Assembly: GCF_014650695.1 (NCBI RefSeq)
Contig: NZ_BMVL01000004.1
Coordinates: 96,871-160,870 of the forward strand
DNA: 64,000 bases
Source: Streptomyces avidinii
GTDB taxonomy: Bacteria > Actinomycetota > Actinomycetes > Streptomycetales > Streptomycetaceae
Reading direction: 5' to 3'
Below are positions 30,796 through 40,212 of the stretch, one piece after another. Position numbers and translations under genes: made by a program. Below the pieces are notes generated by a model that saw only the letters and a program-made list of their open reading frames with translations, made no database searches and was not told where the DNA came from. The number at the start of each line of letters is the position of its first letter. The stretch's first letter is position 1.

Positions 30796-33291
30796 TCAGC
30801 CCCCATGGCCACCGGCCCCTTGACCGCCGGACCGATGACTCCCGGAACCGTGACCACCGGCCCCCTGCCCGCCCGACCCCTGACCGTCGCCGGAGCGGCG
30901 CCCGCCCCAGCGTTCGCGCAGGCGGCCGAAGGCGCCCGGCCGCTGCCAGCCGCGGAACTCGTCCGCCCAGCGGCCGCCCAGCCGGGCCAGCGCCTGCTCC
31001 ACCTCCGCCAGCTCCGCCGGCGCGAGGCCCCGCACGGCCGGCCGCAGCACCCCGTCGAGCAGGTCCGTACGCGCCTCCTGCCAGAGCGGGCCGGCCTGCG
31101 GCTGCGAGGACCACACCGTGAAGCAGTCCGCCGCATAGCCGGGATCCAGCCGCAGCCGGTCGTGGACCACCGGCTTCCGTGCCGCCAGCCGGTAGGCGGC
31201 CAGCAGTTCCGCGTCGTTGCTCTCGATCAGCGCCCGCAGCTCGCTGTCCGGCCGGTCCGCGGCCAGCAGCCGCGCGCACAGGACCGCGTACGCGGTCTCC
31301 CGCGGACCCGGCTCCGGATCCAGTGACCGCAGGTCCAGCGCCTGGCGGACCCAGCCACCGCCCGCCGCGCCCGTCCGCAGGTTCCGGGCCAGCTCCAGCA
31401 GCAGCAGCGACGGCCGCAGCCGGGCCGGGATCTCCTCCTGGAACTGGCCGAGGAGCTCCGGTGCCAGCTCCAGCGCCCCGTCGTCCCCGGCCGGCGCGCG
31501 TACCGCCGCCCGTACGAGCAACTCCCAGGTCCCGGCCTCCCGGTGGACCTGCGCCCCGGTCGCCATGAGCACCAGCCCCGCCTCGTCCGCCCCGGGCGGC
31601 TCCCCGTCCCACACCAGCCGCATCGCGGTCCGCAGCACCAGCGGCTCCGCGTACAGCGAGACGCCCGAGTGGGCCAGCAGGGTGTTCAGCGCGCCGACCC
31701 GGTCCTGGCCGGCCGCGGCGGCCACCGCCGGGGATTCGGCGCACATCCGCAGGTGAGGCCGCGCGTCGGCCGCGGTCGGCCGCAGCGCGGTCCCGGCGAA
31801 CAGCCGCCGCCCCGCGGCCGGATCGCCCGCCGCGAGCGAGTCCAGCCGGTCGAGTACGAGGGCGCGCAGCCCGGGCAGTTCGGCCAGCGCGGCCCGCACC
31901 CCCGCCCCGTACGCCCGCTCCGGATCGCCGAGCAGGGCGAGGGCCAGCTGCCGGGCCACCGCGGGCAGCAGGTCGCTCACGTCCACCCCGAGCACCGAGG
32001 CCACCCGCAACAGCCCCGCGGGATGCTCCGGTTCGGCCGCGGGCCCGCTCAGCGCCGCCCGCAGGCCCGGCTCCAGCTCCGCCGCGAGCCGGCTCCGGAC
32101 GGCCGCGCCCAGGGCGCCCGCGGTGGGCAGGGCCGCGGGCGGCGCGCCGGTCCGTACCGCCTCGGTCAGGGTCAGGGCCACCAGCGGCTCGCACACCGTG
32201 GGCGGTGCCCAGCCGTCCAGGGCCGCGAGCAGCCGCCCGGCCGCCTCGACCTCCGCCGGCTCCCGGTCCCCGGCCGGGCCGCCCAGCGCCAGGGCCAGCG
32301 CCTGCAGTCGTACGCCGTCCAGCGCGTCCCGGTGCCCGGCCGCCCAGTCGGCGGCCGCCGTCCGGCCGGGGGAGGGCAGGGCGATGCCCGCGGCCAGGGC
32401 GAGCGCGGCCAGCGGGCCCGCGTCGTACGGCCCGGCGGCGAGCCGCCGGACCTCGGCGACCAGATCCTGGCGCTGCCCCTGCCAGATCCGCGCGGCGGTG
32501 TCCGCCCACACGTCCGGCGGCCCGACGGAGGGGGCGGCGGAGCGGGAGGCGTCGTACACCCGGTAGCGGTGCTCCTGCCCGGCGAGGCCGAGCCCGTCCT
32601 CCGGCATCACGCCGATGATCTGCTGCCGGGCGAGCTGCGGCCGCCGGGTGTAGGTGGTGAAGGTGAGCCACTGACCCCGCTGGTGCGGCAGCACACTGCA
32701 CGCGAGCATGATCCAGCGGGCCACGGCCTCGCTGTCCGCCTCCACGAGCACGATCTGCGGGGCGTCCGGGTCCTCGCCGAGACGGCGCACATCGGCGAAG
32801 AAGGCGGCCAGCCACGGCGCGCGGGCGGCGACGAAGGCGGCCAGCGCGGCCCGGTCCAGCCGGCCCGGCGCGGGCACCGCGGCCAGCGCCGGCACGCCGC
32901 CCGGCGGGGTGGCGGCGGCCCACTGGGGCGATCCCCAGGCGGTGATCGGCAGTTCGCCCACGGCCGGGCCGGAACCGGCGGGCTGCGGCAGGTGCACCGC
33001 ATGGGCGTGGAAGTTGCCCCACCGGCCGCTGTAGTCGGCGCCCGTGTACACCGAACGCGCCAGCAGCCGACTGCCGTCGCCCAGCACGTTCAGGCTGAGG
33101 GCCTGCGGGAAGGCGGCCAGCTCGTGCGGCCCCGGCCGCGGCGGCGCGTCCCGGGGCGGCTCGTAGCCGATCAGCTGCTCCGCCTCGCGCAGCAGGGCGG
33201 CCGGCACCCCGGGGCTGACGGCCGTGAACCGGAAGCCGGAACCGTCTGGACCGGGCGGCGCCGAGGTGTAGTGCAGTTGGGCGAGATTCAT
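30796..33291 (-). CDS. GTPase-associated protein 1 (GAP1-N2-like)
   Basis: 831 residues. The N-terminus MNLAQLHYTSAPPGPDGSGF followed by RFTAVSPGVPAALLREAEQL and GRWGNFHAHAVHLPQ is the GAP1-N2 signature. The middle (VRLQALALALGG, WIMLACSVLPHQRGQWLTFT) and the long helical repeats beyond residue 350 match GAP1-M/GAP1-C architecture. It has no catalytic motif. Such proteins are always encoded next to paired GTPases and are thought to be their adaptors or regulators. A low-complexity GSGGQGAGGHG tail closes the protein. The ATG overlaps the stop of the upstream GTPase gene (ATGA). Confidence 0.82.
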   Translation of the reverse strand: MNLAQLHYTSAPPGPDGSGFRFTAVSPGVPAALLREAEQLIGYEPPRDAPPRPGPHELAAFPQALSLNVLGDGSRLLARSVYTGADYSGRWGNFHAHAVHLPQPAGSGPAVGELPITAWGSPQWAAATPPGGVPALAAVPAPGRLDRAALAAFVAARAPWLAAFFADVRRLGEDPDAPQIVLVEADSEAVARWIMLACSVLPHQRGQWLTFTTYTRRPQLARQQIIGVMPEDGLGLAGQEHRYRVYDASRSAAPSVGPPDVWADTAARIWQGQRQDLVAEVRRLAAGPYDAGPLAALALAAGIALPSPGRTAAADWAAGHRDALDGVRLQALALALGGPAGDREPAEVEAAGRLLAALDGWAPPTVCEPLVALTLTEAVRTGAPPAALPTAGALGAAVRSRLAAELEPGLRAALSGPAAEPEHPAGLLRVASVLGVDVSDLLPAVARQLALALLGDPERAYGAGVRAALAELPGLRALVLDRLDSLAAGDPAAGRRLFAGTALRPTAADARPHLRMCAESPAVAAAAGQDRVGALNTLLAHSGVSLYAEPLVLRTAMRLVWDGEPPGADEAGLVLMATGAQVHREAGTWELLVRAAVRAPAGDDGALELAPELLGQFQEEIPARLRPSLLLLELARNLRTGAAGGGWVRQALDLRSLDPEPGPRETAYAVLCARLLAADRPDSELRALIESNDAELLAAYRLAARKPVVHDRLRLDPGYAADCFTVWSSQPQAGPLWQEARTDLLDGVLRPAVRGLAPAELAEVEQALARLGGRWADEFRGWQRPGAFGRLRERWGGRRSGDGQGSGGQGAGGHGSGSHRSGGQGAGGHGG

Positions 33292-34586
33292 GAGTTCCCC
33301 TCCGAGCCGGTACGGGCACCCGTGCCCGAGCCGGTACGGGAACCCCCGCCGGCGGCGCCGCCGGCGCGCGGCAGCAGCCCGCCCAGCCCCAGCAGCCACA
33401 GCAGCGGGTCCTCCACGCGCAGCGGCCGCGGCCCCGACTTCGGGGCGTCGGCCGGTGCGTCCGCGGGCGGCGGCGAGCCGAGCGCCGAGAGCCCGAACAG
33501 CGACAGCTGTGCGAAGTCCCGCTCCAACTGCCGCAGCAGCGCACCCGAGTCCCAGCCGTCGAGCAGCGCGCGCATCTCCTCGTGCACCGTCTGCCGGTCC
33601 TCCTCGTCCAGCGCGCCGGCGGAATGGTCGGCGTTGCGCAGCAGCGGCGAGTGCGGCTCCAGCAGCGGCGCCAGCGAGTCCGTCTTGGTCACGGCCACCG
33701 CCACCGGGGTGGTGACCCGGCCGCGCGAGGAGCCCCGTCCGTGGGCGCGCAGCTGGGCCGCGAGATCCGCGGCGATCTGCTGCGGCGGCGTCTCGATGAC
33801 CGGCAGCGGCGGCCCGTCGTCCAGCGGCAGCCGGTCGCGCACCGCCCGCATCTGCAGCGGGTCCACGAGCAGGATGATCCCGTCGGCGGCGGCCAGGTAG
33901 TGCGTGTACCGGTCCATGGCCTCGGCGCTGCCGAGGTCCTCGCCCGCCGCGTCGAAGAACACCAGCGCGGTGTGCCGGCTGCCGTCCCCGCGCAGCCGGC
34001 GCCGCAGCGGCAGGCTCAGCCGGTACAGCAGCGGGTCGTTGAAGCCCAGGGCCGCCGGCCTGGTGGCCCCCGGCAGCCGCAACCGGTCGTAGAGGTCCTC
34101 GGCCAGCTCCCGGTCCCGCCGCTGGGTCTCGCCGCCCATGGCGGTCACCGAGGCCCCGTACGCCCGGCCGACCCTGCCGCGCAATTCGCCCAGCAACACC
34201 GAGACGTAGGTGCTCTTGCCGGAGGCCTTGGGGCCGAGCAGGGCGATGATCCGGGTGTCCTGGTCGCAGTAGTCGCTCGGGAAGTCGCTGTGGCAGCGCC
34301 GGCAGACCCGCACCGGGGTGGACCCGCCGCAGGCGGGGCAGTCCGCGCGCGAGCCGCCCGCCTTCGGCGCGAGGCGCCGGCCGAGGCCGCGCGGGGCGGT
34401 GAAGACCGGGCCGCGCATCTTCAGTGCGGGGGGCACGCTCGGGCCCATGAACTCGGCCCACACAGTGTCGAGTTCGGCGCTGCACGGTCTGGCGCCGCGC
34501 ACCCCCGTGGCGGACATCTGGCAGCGGTAGGGCAGCCGGGCCGCCGGGGACCGGTCGAAGCAGTAGGGGCAGACGACGGAGGTCAT
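33288..34586 (-). CDS. Zinc-ribbon TRAFAC-type GTPase
   Basis: 432 residues. Zinc-binding CPYC near the start and CPACGG...CRRCHSDFPSDYC around residues 85-105 precede the GTPase domain: P-loop IALLGPKASGKSTYVSVLLG, switch II ALVFFDAAGEDLGSAEAMDR and G4 VAVTKTDSLAPLL. No membrane helix. The C-terminus is a Gly/Thr/Arg low-complexity tail (GSRTGSGTGARTGSEG). It is the second operon gene, starting 1 bp after the first gene's stop. With the membrane GTPase it forms the GTPase pair served by GAP1. Confidence 0.85.
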   Translation of the reverse strand: MTSVVCPYCFDRSPAARLPYRCQMSATGVRGARPCSAELDTVWAEFMGPSVPPALKMRGPVFTAPRGLGRRLAPKAGGSRADCPACGGSTPVRVCRRCHSDFPSDYCDQDTRIIALLGPKASGKSTYVSVLLGELRGRVGRAYGASVTAMGGETQRRDRELAEDLYDRLRLPGATRPAALGFNDPLLYRLSLPLRRRLRGDGSRHTALVFFDAAGEDLGSAEAMDRYTHYLAAADGIILLVDPLQMRAVRDRLPLDDGPPLPVIETPPQQIAADLAAQLRAHGRGSSRGRVTTPVAVAVTKTDSLAPLLEPHSPLLRNADHSAGALDEEDRQTVHEEMRALLDGWDSGALLRQLERDFAQLSLFGLSALGSPPPADAPADAPKSGPRPLRVEDPLLWLLGLGGLLPRAGGAAGGGSRTGSGTGARTGSEGNS

Positions 34587-34587
34587 G

Positions 34588-36942
34588 TCAGCGGACCACC
34601 AGGGAGAGGAGAGGAGGCTCTTCGAGCCGGACGGAGGCGGCGGCGCCGCCGAGGAGGAAACCGCGCAGGGCGTAGGGGCGGCCGGGCGCGGCCGTGGTGT
34701 CGATCGGGCGCTCCACCGTGCCGGTGCCCGTCCCGGTGCCCGCGGCCGCGGCCGCGAGTTCGGCTCCGGTCACCCGGCACACGGGCGTGCCGCCGGCCGG
34801 GCCGCCCGGGCGCCGCGGGTTGCGGCCGCCGTCCCCCCGGGCCACGAGCAGGAGCTCGGGGAGGTCCGGGCCGGTGCCGCCGCCCGGTGCCCGTACGGTC
34901 ACCCGCAGGACGGCGGGCCCGCGGCGCAGTCCGCGCCGGGGGCCGGGCACCAGTTCGTAGGCGATGGCCACGTCGGCGGGCAGCTCCGCGCGGGCGTCGG
35001 CCGCGGGAGCGGCGAGTACGGACCGGGCGCTGCGCGGCGCGGCATGCGCTTCGACGGACAACGCGGCCGGGGTGACCGGCAGGTGGAGGCCCTCGCGCAG
35101 GAAAACGCTCCGGGCCACGGCGTGTCGGGTGCTCCGGCCGTCCTGGGTGACGGTGGCGGTGACCGTGCCCGCGGCGCCGGGCCAGTCGAAGGTGACGTGG
35201 ACCAGGTCGGGCGCGGTACGCCGCAGCGCGAGCCCGGTCACCGGCAGCGGGGCCTCGACCAGGACGCAGGGCCCGGCCAGGGCCCGCCCGCCCAGGACGG
35301 ACACGGCGGACACGGTGGTCAGCGATCCCGGCGGCGGCGCTCCGATCGAGACCGGCGCGCCGGATCGGGGTCCCGCCGGGTCCTCTCCGGCCGTGTCCTC
35401 TCCGGCCGGGTCTCCTCCGGTCCAGCCCCGTCCCGCCCAGTCCAGCGGCGGCGGCAGCTCGGCCGCCGCCAGTTCGGCCCCCTCGGCGGGGGCCTCGCCG
35501 GGCCACTCCACCAGCCGGACCTCGCCGTCGTCGCCGCCGGTCCGCCGGAACTCCACCCCGCCCGCCGCCCGGGCCGTCGCCGTCAGGGTGCGTAGGGGGG
35601 CCGGCCAGACGTGCACGGTGACCGAGGCCGTCACGGCCGTGGAGAGCACCCCGCGGCCGGCGCGTCCCGTCGGGGCGTACCGGACCCGCACCGCCAGCTC
35701 GTACAGCCCGGGGGCCAGGCCCTGCGCACGCACGGTCTCCCGCAGGCCGGCCCGCACGGTCGGTGGCACCGGGGGTACCGGAGCGCGTCCCCCGGGCCCG
35801 GTCAGCGTCACCTCGCAGTGGGCGGCGCCCGCCGGCGGCGTCCACGAGGCCTCGATCCACCCGTCGCCGTCGCCGACCCTCAGCTCCGTCACCGCCGGGG
35901 CGACCGCCAGCGGGGCGCTGATCAGCGGCGGTCCGTCGACGGCGCCGTCGGCCCGGAGCGGAAGTGCCACATGGCGGACCTCCACGCCGGTGCCGGCGCC
36001 GCGGTCCACGAGCACGCCCCCGGCCGGCCGGCCCGCCACCTCGGCGAGCGGGGCACCGGCCGGCTCCCCGCGGGTGAGCCGCACCACCCGCCAGCGCGCG
36101 CCCCCGAACTCTCCGGTCGGCCAGTGCAGTTCGACACCACCGGGGACGAGCACGGACTCCAGCGGGCCGGGGTCCGCGGGATCAGGCCGGTAGCTGCGCA
36201 CCAGCCCGCGCACCGCGCGCGGGCAGTCGCCCGCCAGCGCCACCGCCTCCTCGTAGTGGAGGCAGGCCCGCTCCGGATCCCCCCGCTCCTCGTGGCGCCG
36301 GGCCACCGCGAGCTCGGCGTCGGCGGCCGCGTTCCGTGCGGCCAGTCCGGCGAGGAGGGCCCCCAGCGCCCGGTCCCCGTCCGCGGGCGGCAGCAGGGCG
36401 GCCCGGCGGGCGGCGGAGCGGATCCGGTGCTCCAGCAGGTCGTCCCGCAGGGCCTCGGCGGCGGCCCGCTGCCCGCCGTCCAGCCGGGCCCGCCGGGCGG
36501 CGGCGTGGACCAGGGCGGCGGCCTCGGCCGGGTCGACCCCGAAGCCGGTCGCGGTGGCCGGCAAATGCCCCTGGGGGTGGTCGTGGAGCAGGTGGGTGAG
36601 CTGGTACAGCAGGATCCGGCGCAGGGCGGCGGGGTCCGCCTCCTGGATCCCGGCCAGCCGCTCCAGCAAGCGGGCCGCGGCGGGTTCGGCCTGTTCCCGG
36701 CGCAGCGCCCGCAGCACCCCGGCGCCCACGTGGCGGCGCCGACCGGGTCCGGTGACGGCGAAGATCCCGTCGAGCACCCGTAACCGGCCGCCGGGCGGAA
36801 CCAGCAGTTCGCCCAAGTGGCGCAGGCCGATGCCCTGTTGTGCGGCGAGGAGTTCCCCGTAACCTCCCAGCAGCGGCGCCAACGGCAGGCCGGAGAGCGC
36901 GCGGGACAGCCCGATGGCATGCCCGAACTCCGTCCCGGCCAT
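34588..36942 (-). CDS. Large Ig/fn3-like protein, first gene of the GTPase operon
   Basis: 784 residues. A helical N-terminal third (LSRALSGLPLAPLLGGYG, ILLYQLTHLLHDHPQGHLPA, ARRHEERGDPERACLHYEEA) precedes at least three fn3/Ig-like beta domains (PGGVELHWPTGEFGGARWR, GWIEASWTPPAGAAHCEVTL, DLVHVTFDWPGAAGTVTATV). No signal peptide or membrane helix, so it is likely cytoplasmic, unlike most fn3 proteins. Binding of an invader or client is a plausible role but is inference. ATG 36942 is chosen because GGGGGGC lies 8 nt upstream; ATG 36978 has no ribosome binding site. It should be preceded by the operon promoter, shared with the divergent phospholipase gene. Confidence 0.75.
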   Translation of the reverse strand: MAGTEFGHAIGLSRALSGLPLAPLLGGYGELLAAQQGIGLRHLGELLVPPGGRLRVLDGIFAVTGPGRRRHVGAGVLRALRREQAEPAAARLLERLAGIQEADPAALRRILLYQLTHLLHDHPQGHLPATATGFGVDPAEAAALVHAAARRARLDGGQRAAAEALRDDLLEHRIRSAARRAALLPPADGDRALGALLAGLAARNAAADAELAVARRHEERGDPERACLHYEEAVALAGDCPRAVRGLVRSYRPDPADPGPLESVLVPGGVELHWPTGEFGGARWRVVRLTRGEPAGAPLAEVAGRPAGGVLVDRGAGTGVEVRHVALPLRADGAVDGPPLISAPLAVAPAVTELRVGDGDGWIEASWTPPAGAAHCEVTLTGPGGRAPVPPVPPTVRAGLRETVRAQGLAPGLYELAVRVRYAPTGRAGRGVLSTAVTASVTVHVWPAPLRTLTATARAAGGVEFRRTGGDDGEVRLVEWPGEAPAEGAELAAAELPPPLDWAGRGWTGGDPAGEDTAGEDPAGPRSGAPVSIGAPPPGSLTTVSAVSVLGGRALAGPCVLVEAPLPVTGLALRRTAPDLVHVTFDWPGAAGTVTATVTQDGRSTRHAVARSVFLREGLHLPVTPAALSVEAHAAPRSARSVLAAPAADARAELPADVAIAYELVPGPRRGLRRGPAVLRVTVRAPGGGTGPDLPELLLVARGDGGRNPRRPGGPAGGTPVCRVTGAELAAAAAGTGTGTGTVERPIDTTAAPGRPYALRGFLLGGAAASVRLEEPPLLSLVVR

Positions 36943-37126
36943 CGCTCTGCGCCCCCCGTGCAGTGTGTGGGAGGTCATTTCAGCAGATACGCAGGTCGTT
37001 CGGGAGCTCTTTTCGTTCTCCAGGTGTACGGCGCAGTGTCACGAAGTGATCTCCGGCCGGTACCCCGGGACCGCTGTCCTTGGGGCGCCCCTCGACTCCC
37101 CCCTCACCCGCAGAGGTCGTCACCCC

Positions 37127-39187
37127 ATGGCAGAACTCAATCGTCGCAGGTTCCTGCAGATAGCCGGTGGCACCGCGGCCCTCACGATGCTGAACGACAG
37201 CATCGCGCGGGCCGCCGCCATCTCGGCACAGGGCACCACCGGAACGATCCAGGACATCGAGCACATCGTCGTCCTCATGCAGGAGAACCGGTCCTTCGAC
37301 CACTACTTCGGCGCGATGAAGGGGGTCCGGGGCTTCGGTGACCCGCGGCCGGTCCTCCAGGACAACGGCAAGTCCGTCTTCCACCAGTCCAACGGCACGA
37401 AGGACGTCCTGCCCTTCAACCCGCAGATCCAGGACCTCGGGATGCAGTTCCTGGAGGGGCTCAACCACGACTGGGCCGGCGGCCACCAGGCGTACAACAA
37501 CGGCAAGTACGACAAGTGGGTCCCGGCCAAGACGGCCACGACCATGTCGTACATGACCCGGAACGACATACCGTTCCACTACGCCCTCGCCGACGCCTTC
37601 ACGGTGTGCGACGCCTACCACTGCTCCTTCATCGGCGCCACCGACCCGAACCGCTACTACCTGTGGACGGGCCACACGGGCAATGACGGAACGGGCGGCG
37701 GCCCGGTCCTAGGCAACCAGGAGGCCGGCTACGGCTGGAAGACGTACCCCGAGCGGCTGGAGTCCGCCGGCGTCTCGTGGAAGGTCTACCAGGACATCGG
37801 CGACGGCCTGAACGCCGCCGGCTCCTGGGGCTGGATCAACGACGCCTTCCGCGGCAACTACGGCGACAACTCCCTGCTGTACTTCAACAGCTACCGCAAT
37901 GCCCAGCCCGGCAGCGCCCTGTACGAGAAGGCCCGCACCGGCACGAACGTCAAGGCGGGCGAGGGCTACTTCGACCGGCTGCGCGCGGACGTGGTGAACG
38001 GCGCCCTGCCCCAGGTCTCGTGGATCGCCGCTCCCGAGGCGTTCAGCGAGCACTCGAACTGGCCGACGAACTTCGGTGCCTGGTACATCTCGAAGGTCCT
38101 GGACGCGCTGACCGCGAACCCGGCGGTCTGGGCCAGGACCGCGCTGTTCATCACCTACGACGAGAACGACGGCTTCTTCGACCACGTGGTCCCGCCGTAC
38201 CCGCCGGCCTCCGCGTCCTGGGGCCTGTCCACGGCGGACGTGTCGAAGGACCTCTACGCGGGCGGTGGCGGCTACGCGGCCGGACCGTACGGGCTCGGCC
38301 CGCGCGTCCCGATGATCGTGGTCTCCCCCTGGAGCAAGGGCGGCTACGTCTGCTCCGAGACCTTCGACCACACCTCGGTGATCCGTTTCATGGAGAAGCG
38401 CTTCGGGGTGCAGGAGCCGAACATCTCGCCCTGGCGCCGCGCCGTCTGCGGCGACCTGACCTCGGCCTTCGACTTCACCCGCGCCGACGCCGCGCCCGCC
38501 GCGCTCCCGTCCACGGCCGGCTACGTCCCGCCGGACAAGGACCGCCACCCGTCCTACCACCCCACCCCGCCGGCGACGGGCACCCTGCCCCGGCAGGAAG
38601 CCGGCTCCAAGCCGACCCGCGCGCTCGGCTACAGCCCCTACGTGGACGGCGCCCGCACCACCTCCACCGGCAAGTTCACCCTGACCTTCGCCTCCGGCCC
38701 GACCCTGGGCGCCCACTTCCACAGCACCTCGGGCAACCGTACGGACGGCCCCTGGCCCTACACGGTCGAGGCGGGCAGGACCCTCTCGGACACCTGGTCC
38801 ACCAGCAGCTCCACCGGCAACCAGATCAACCTCACGGTCTGGGGCCCGAACGGCTTCCTGCGCACCTGGAAGGGCCCGGCGAAGAAGGCCGGCCCGGAGG
38901 TCACGGCCCGCCACGTGGCGGCCACCGGGAACCTCGCCCTGACGCTGGCCAACTCCGGGACGACGGCCGTCAACCTCACGGTGACCAACGCCTACGGCGG
39001 CGCGCCCCAGACCCTCCGGGTGGCGGCCGGTGCGACGGTCTCCCACACGGTCACCCTCGCCGCCTCGGGCCAGTGGTACGACGTGCAGGTCGTCTCCGAC
39101 GCCGACGCCACCTTCCTACGGCGTTTCGCCGGACACGTGGAGACAGGCGCCGCGGGCATCTCGGACCCGGCGATCAAGACCGTCTGA
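37127..39187 (+). CDS. Phosphocholine-type phospholipase C, Tat-exported
   Basis: 686 residues. The Tat signal is LNRRRFLQIAGGTAALTML. The phosphoesterase (PF04185) domain shows IEHIVVLMQENRSFDHYFGA, LFITYDENDGFFDHVVPP and GLGPRVPMIVVSPWSKGG, followed by DHTSVIRFMEKRFGV. Two DUF756-type beta domains form the C-terminus (TSTGKFTLTFASGPTLGAHF, GNLALTLANSGTTAVNLTVT). It cleaves phospholipids outside the cell, releasing phosphate and diacylglycerol; in Streptomyces such genes are often phosphate-controlled, but no convincing PHO box is visible here. A strong hairpin follows the stop. Confidence 0.93.
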   Translation: MAELNRRRFLQIAGGTAALTMLNDSIARAAAISAQGTTGTIQDIEHIVVLMQENRSFDHYFGAMKGVRGFGDPRPVLQDNGKSVFHQSNGTKDVLPFNPQIQDLGMQFLEGLNHDWAGGHQAYNNGKYDKWVPAKTATTMSYMTRNDIPFHYALADAFTVCDAYHCSFIGATDPNRYYLWTGHTGNDGTGGGPVLGNQEAGYGWKTYPERLESAGVSWKVYQDIGDGLNAAGSWGWINDAFRGNYGDNSLLYFNSYRNAQPGSALYEKARTGTNVKAGEGYFDRLRADVVNGALPQVSWIAAPEAFSEHSNWPTNFGAWYISKVLDALTANPAVWARTALFITYDENDGFFDHVVPPYPPASASWGLSTADVSKDLYAGGGGYAAGPYGLGPRVPMIVVSPWSKGGYVCSETFDHTSVIRFMEKRFGVQEPNISPWRRAVCGDLTSAFDFTRADAAPAALPSTAGYVPPDKDRHPSYHPTPPATGTLPRQEAGSKPTRALGYSPYVDGARTTSTGKFTLTFASGPTLGAHFHSTSGNRTDGPWPYTVEAGRTLSDTWSTSSSTGNQINLTVWGPNGFLRTWKGPAKKAGPEVTARHVAATGNLALTLANSGTTAVNLTVTNAYGGAPQTLRVAAGATVSHTVTLAASGQWYDVQVVSDADATFLRRFAGHVETGAAGISDPAIKTV

Positions 39188-39193
39188 CCCGGT

Positions 39194-39225
39194 CCTCCTG
39201 CTGCGGGGCGGCCCGCAGCAGGAGG
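39194..39225 (+). terminator. Strong hairpin after the phospholipase gene
   Basis: A perfect 14-bp stem (CCTCCTGCTGCGGG / CCCGCAGCAGGAGG) with a GCGG loop, starting 7 bp after the stop codon. Confidence 0.75.
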
Positions 39226-39321
39226 TTCCGCGCGGGATGCCGCCCGCGCGGTGTGACCGCGGGTCCGGTGGGCAGAACCCTCGGCGTCGGATTTCCACGC
39301 CAGGTCACCGAGGGAGAACGC

Positions 39322-40077
39322 ATGGCCATCGCCCACCGCAGGATCGGCACCGGACCCGTCCGCGTCATCGTGCTGCACGACTGGTTCGGCACCTCCGCGA
39401 ACTGGGGTTCCGTACTGGACCACCTGGACCCCGAGGGCTTCAGCTACGTCTTCCTGGACTACCGCGGCTACGGCGACCGGCGCGACGTCTCCGGCCGTCA
39501 CAGCCTGGCCGAGATCGCCGACGACGTCCTCGAACTCGCCGACCAGCTCGGCTGGGACACCTTCTCCCTCCTCGGCCACTCCATGGGCGGCAAGGCGGCC
39601 CAGCAGGTCCTGGTCCGCGCCCCCGAGCGGGTCGAGAAGCTGATCGGCCTCGCGCCCGTGCCGGCCGAGCCCTACGCGATGGACGACGCGACCCACGCCC
39701 TCTTCCACGGCGCCGCCGCCGACCCCGACAAGCGCCGGACCATCCTCGACCTGGTCACCGGAAACCGGGTGAGCCGGCACTGGCTCGACGGCATGGTCGC
39801 GCACTCCCTCGCCGTCTCCCGCCCCGAGGCCTTCGCCGGGTACCTCGCCAGCTGGCAGCCCCTCGACCTGTCCTCCGCGGTGAAGGGCAACACCGTCCCG
39901 GTGCTCGTCCTCGTCGGGGAGTACGACCTGGCGATCACCCCGGATGTGATGCGCGCCACGTGGCAGGCCTCGTATCCGGACTGCCGGATCGTGACCGTCC
40001 CGGGCTCCGGCCACTACCCGCCGCACGAGACCCCGGTGGCCTTCGTCACCGAGGTGGAGGCCTTCCTGCGGATCTAG
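39322..40077 (+). CDS. Alpha/beta hydrolase
   Basis: 251 residues. The fold signature includes VIVLHDWFGTSANWGSVLDH (oxyanion region), SLLGHSMGGKAAQQVLVRAP (Ser nucleophile in GHSMGG), VLVLVGEYDLAITPDVM (acid) and VPGSGHYPPHETP (His). No signal peptide. It may be an esterase, lipase-like or C-C hydrolase; the substrate cannot be read from the sequence. It has its own start with GGGAGA upstream and is followed by a terminator, so it is probably monocistronic. Confidence 0.88.
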   Translation: MAIAHRRIGTGPVRVIVLHDWFGTSANWGSVLDHLDPEGFSYVFLDYRGYGDRRDVSGRHSLAEIADDVLELADQLGWDTFSLLGHSMGGKAAQQVLVRAPERVEKLIGLAPVPAEPYAMDDATHALFHGAAADPDKRRTILDLVTGNRVSRHWLDGMVAHSLAVSRPEAFAGYLASWQPLDLSSAVKGNTVPVLVLVGEYDLAITPDVMRATWQASYPDCRIVTVPGSGHYPPHETPVAFVTEVEAFLRI

Positions 40078-40094
40078 CCCGGGGCACACGAAAA

Positions 40095-40133
40095 ATCCCG
40101 TGGGGCACGAGGAAACCTCGTGCCCCACGGGAT
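40095..40133. terminator. Long perfect hairpin, bidirectional terminator
   Basis: An 18-bp perfect stem (ATCCCGTGGGGCACGAGG / CCTCGTGCCCCACGGGAT) with an AAA loop. It lies between the end of the hydrolase gene and the end of tRNA-His on the other strand, so it can serve both. Confidence 0.85.
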
Positions 40134-40139
40134 CAACAG

Positions 40140-40212
40140 GGTGAGTGACGGGACTTGAACCCGCGGCCACCTGGACCACAACCAGGTGCTCTACCAACTG
40201 AGCTACACCCAC
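40140..40212 (-). tRNA. tRNA-His (anticodon GTG)
   Basis: Read on the minus strand: acceptor GTGGGTG pairs with CACTCAC, D arm GCTCAGTTGGTAGAGC, anticodon stem CCTGG-TTGTGGT-CCAGG giving anticodon GTG, and T arm GCGGGTTCGAGTCCCGT. The discriminator C and the G just before the 5' end (position -1) fit histidine identity. CCA is not encoded. Confidence 0.95.

Noticed and set aside
36990..37060. PHO-box-like GTTC repeats before the phospholipase C gene
   Set aside because: GTTCGGG and GTTCTCC are 17 bp apart, not the 11-bp spacing of PhoP direct repeats.
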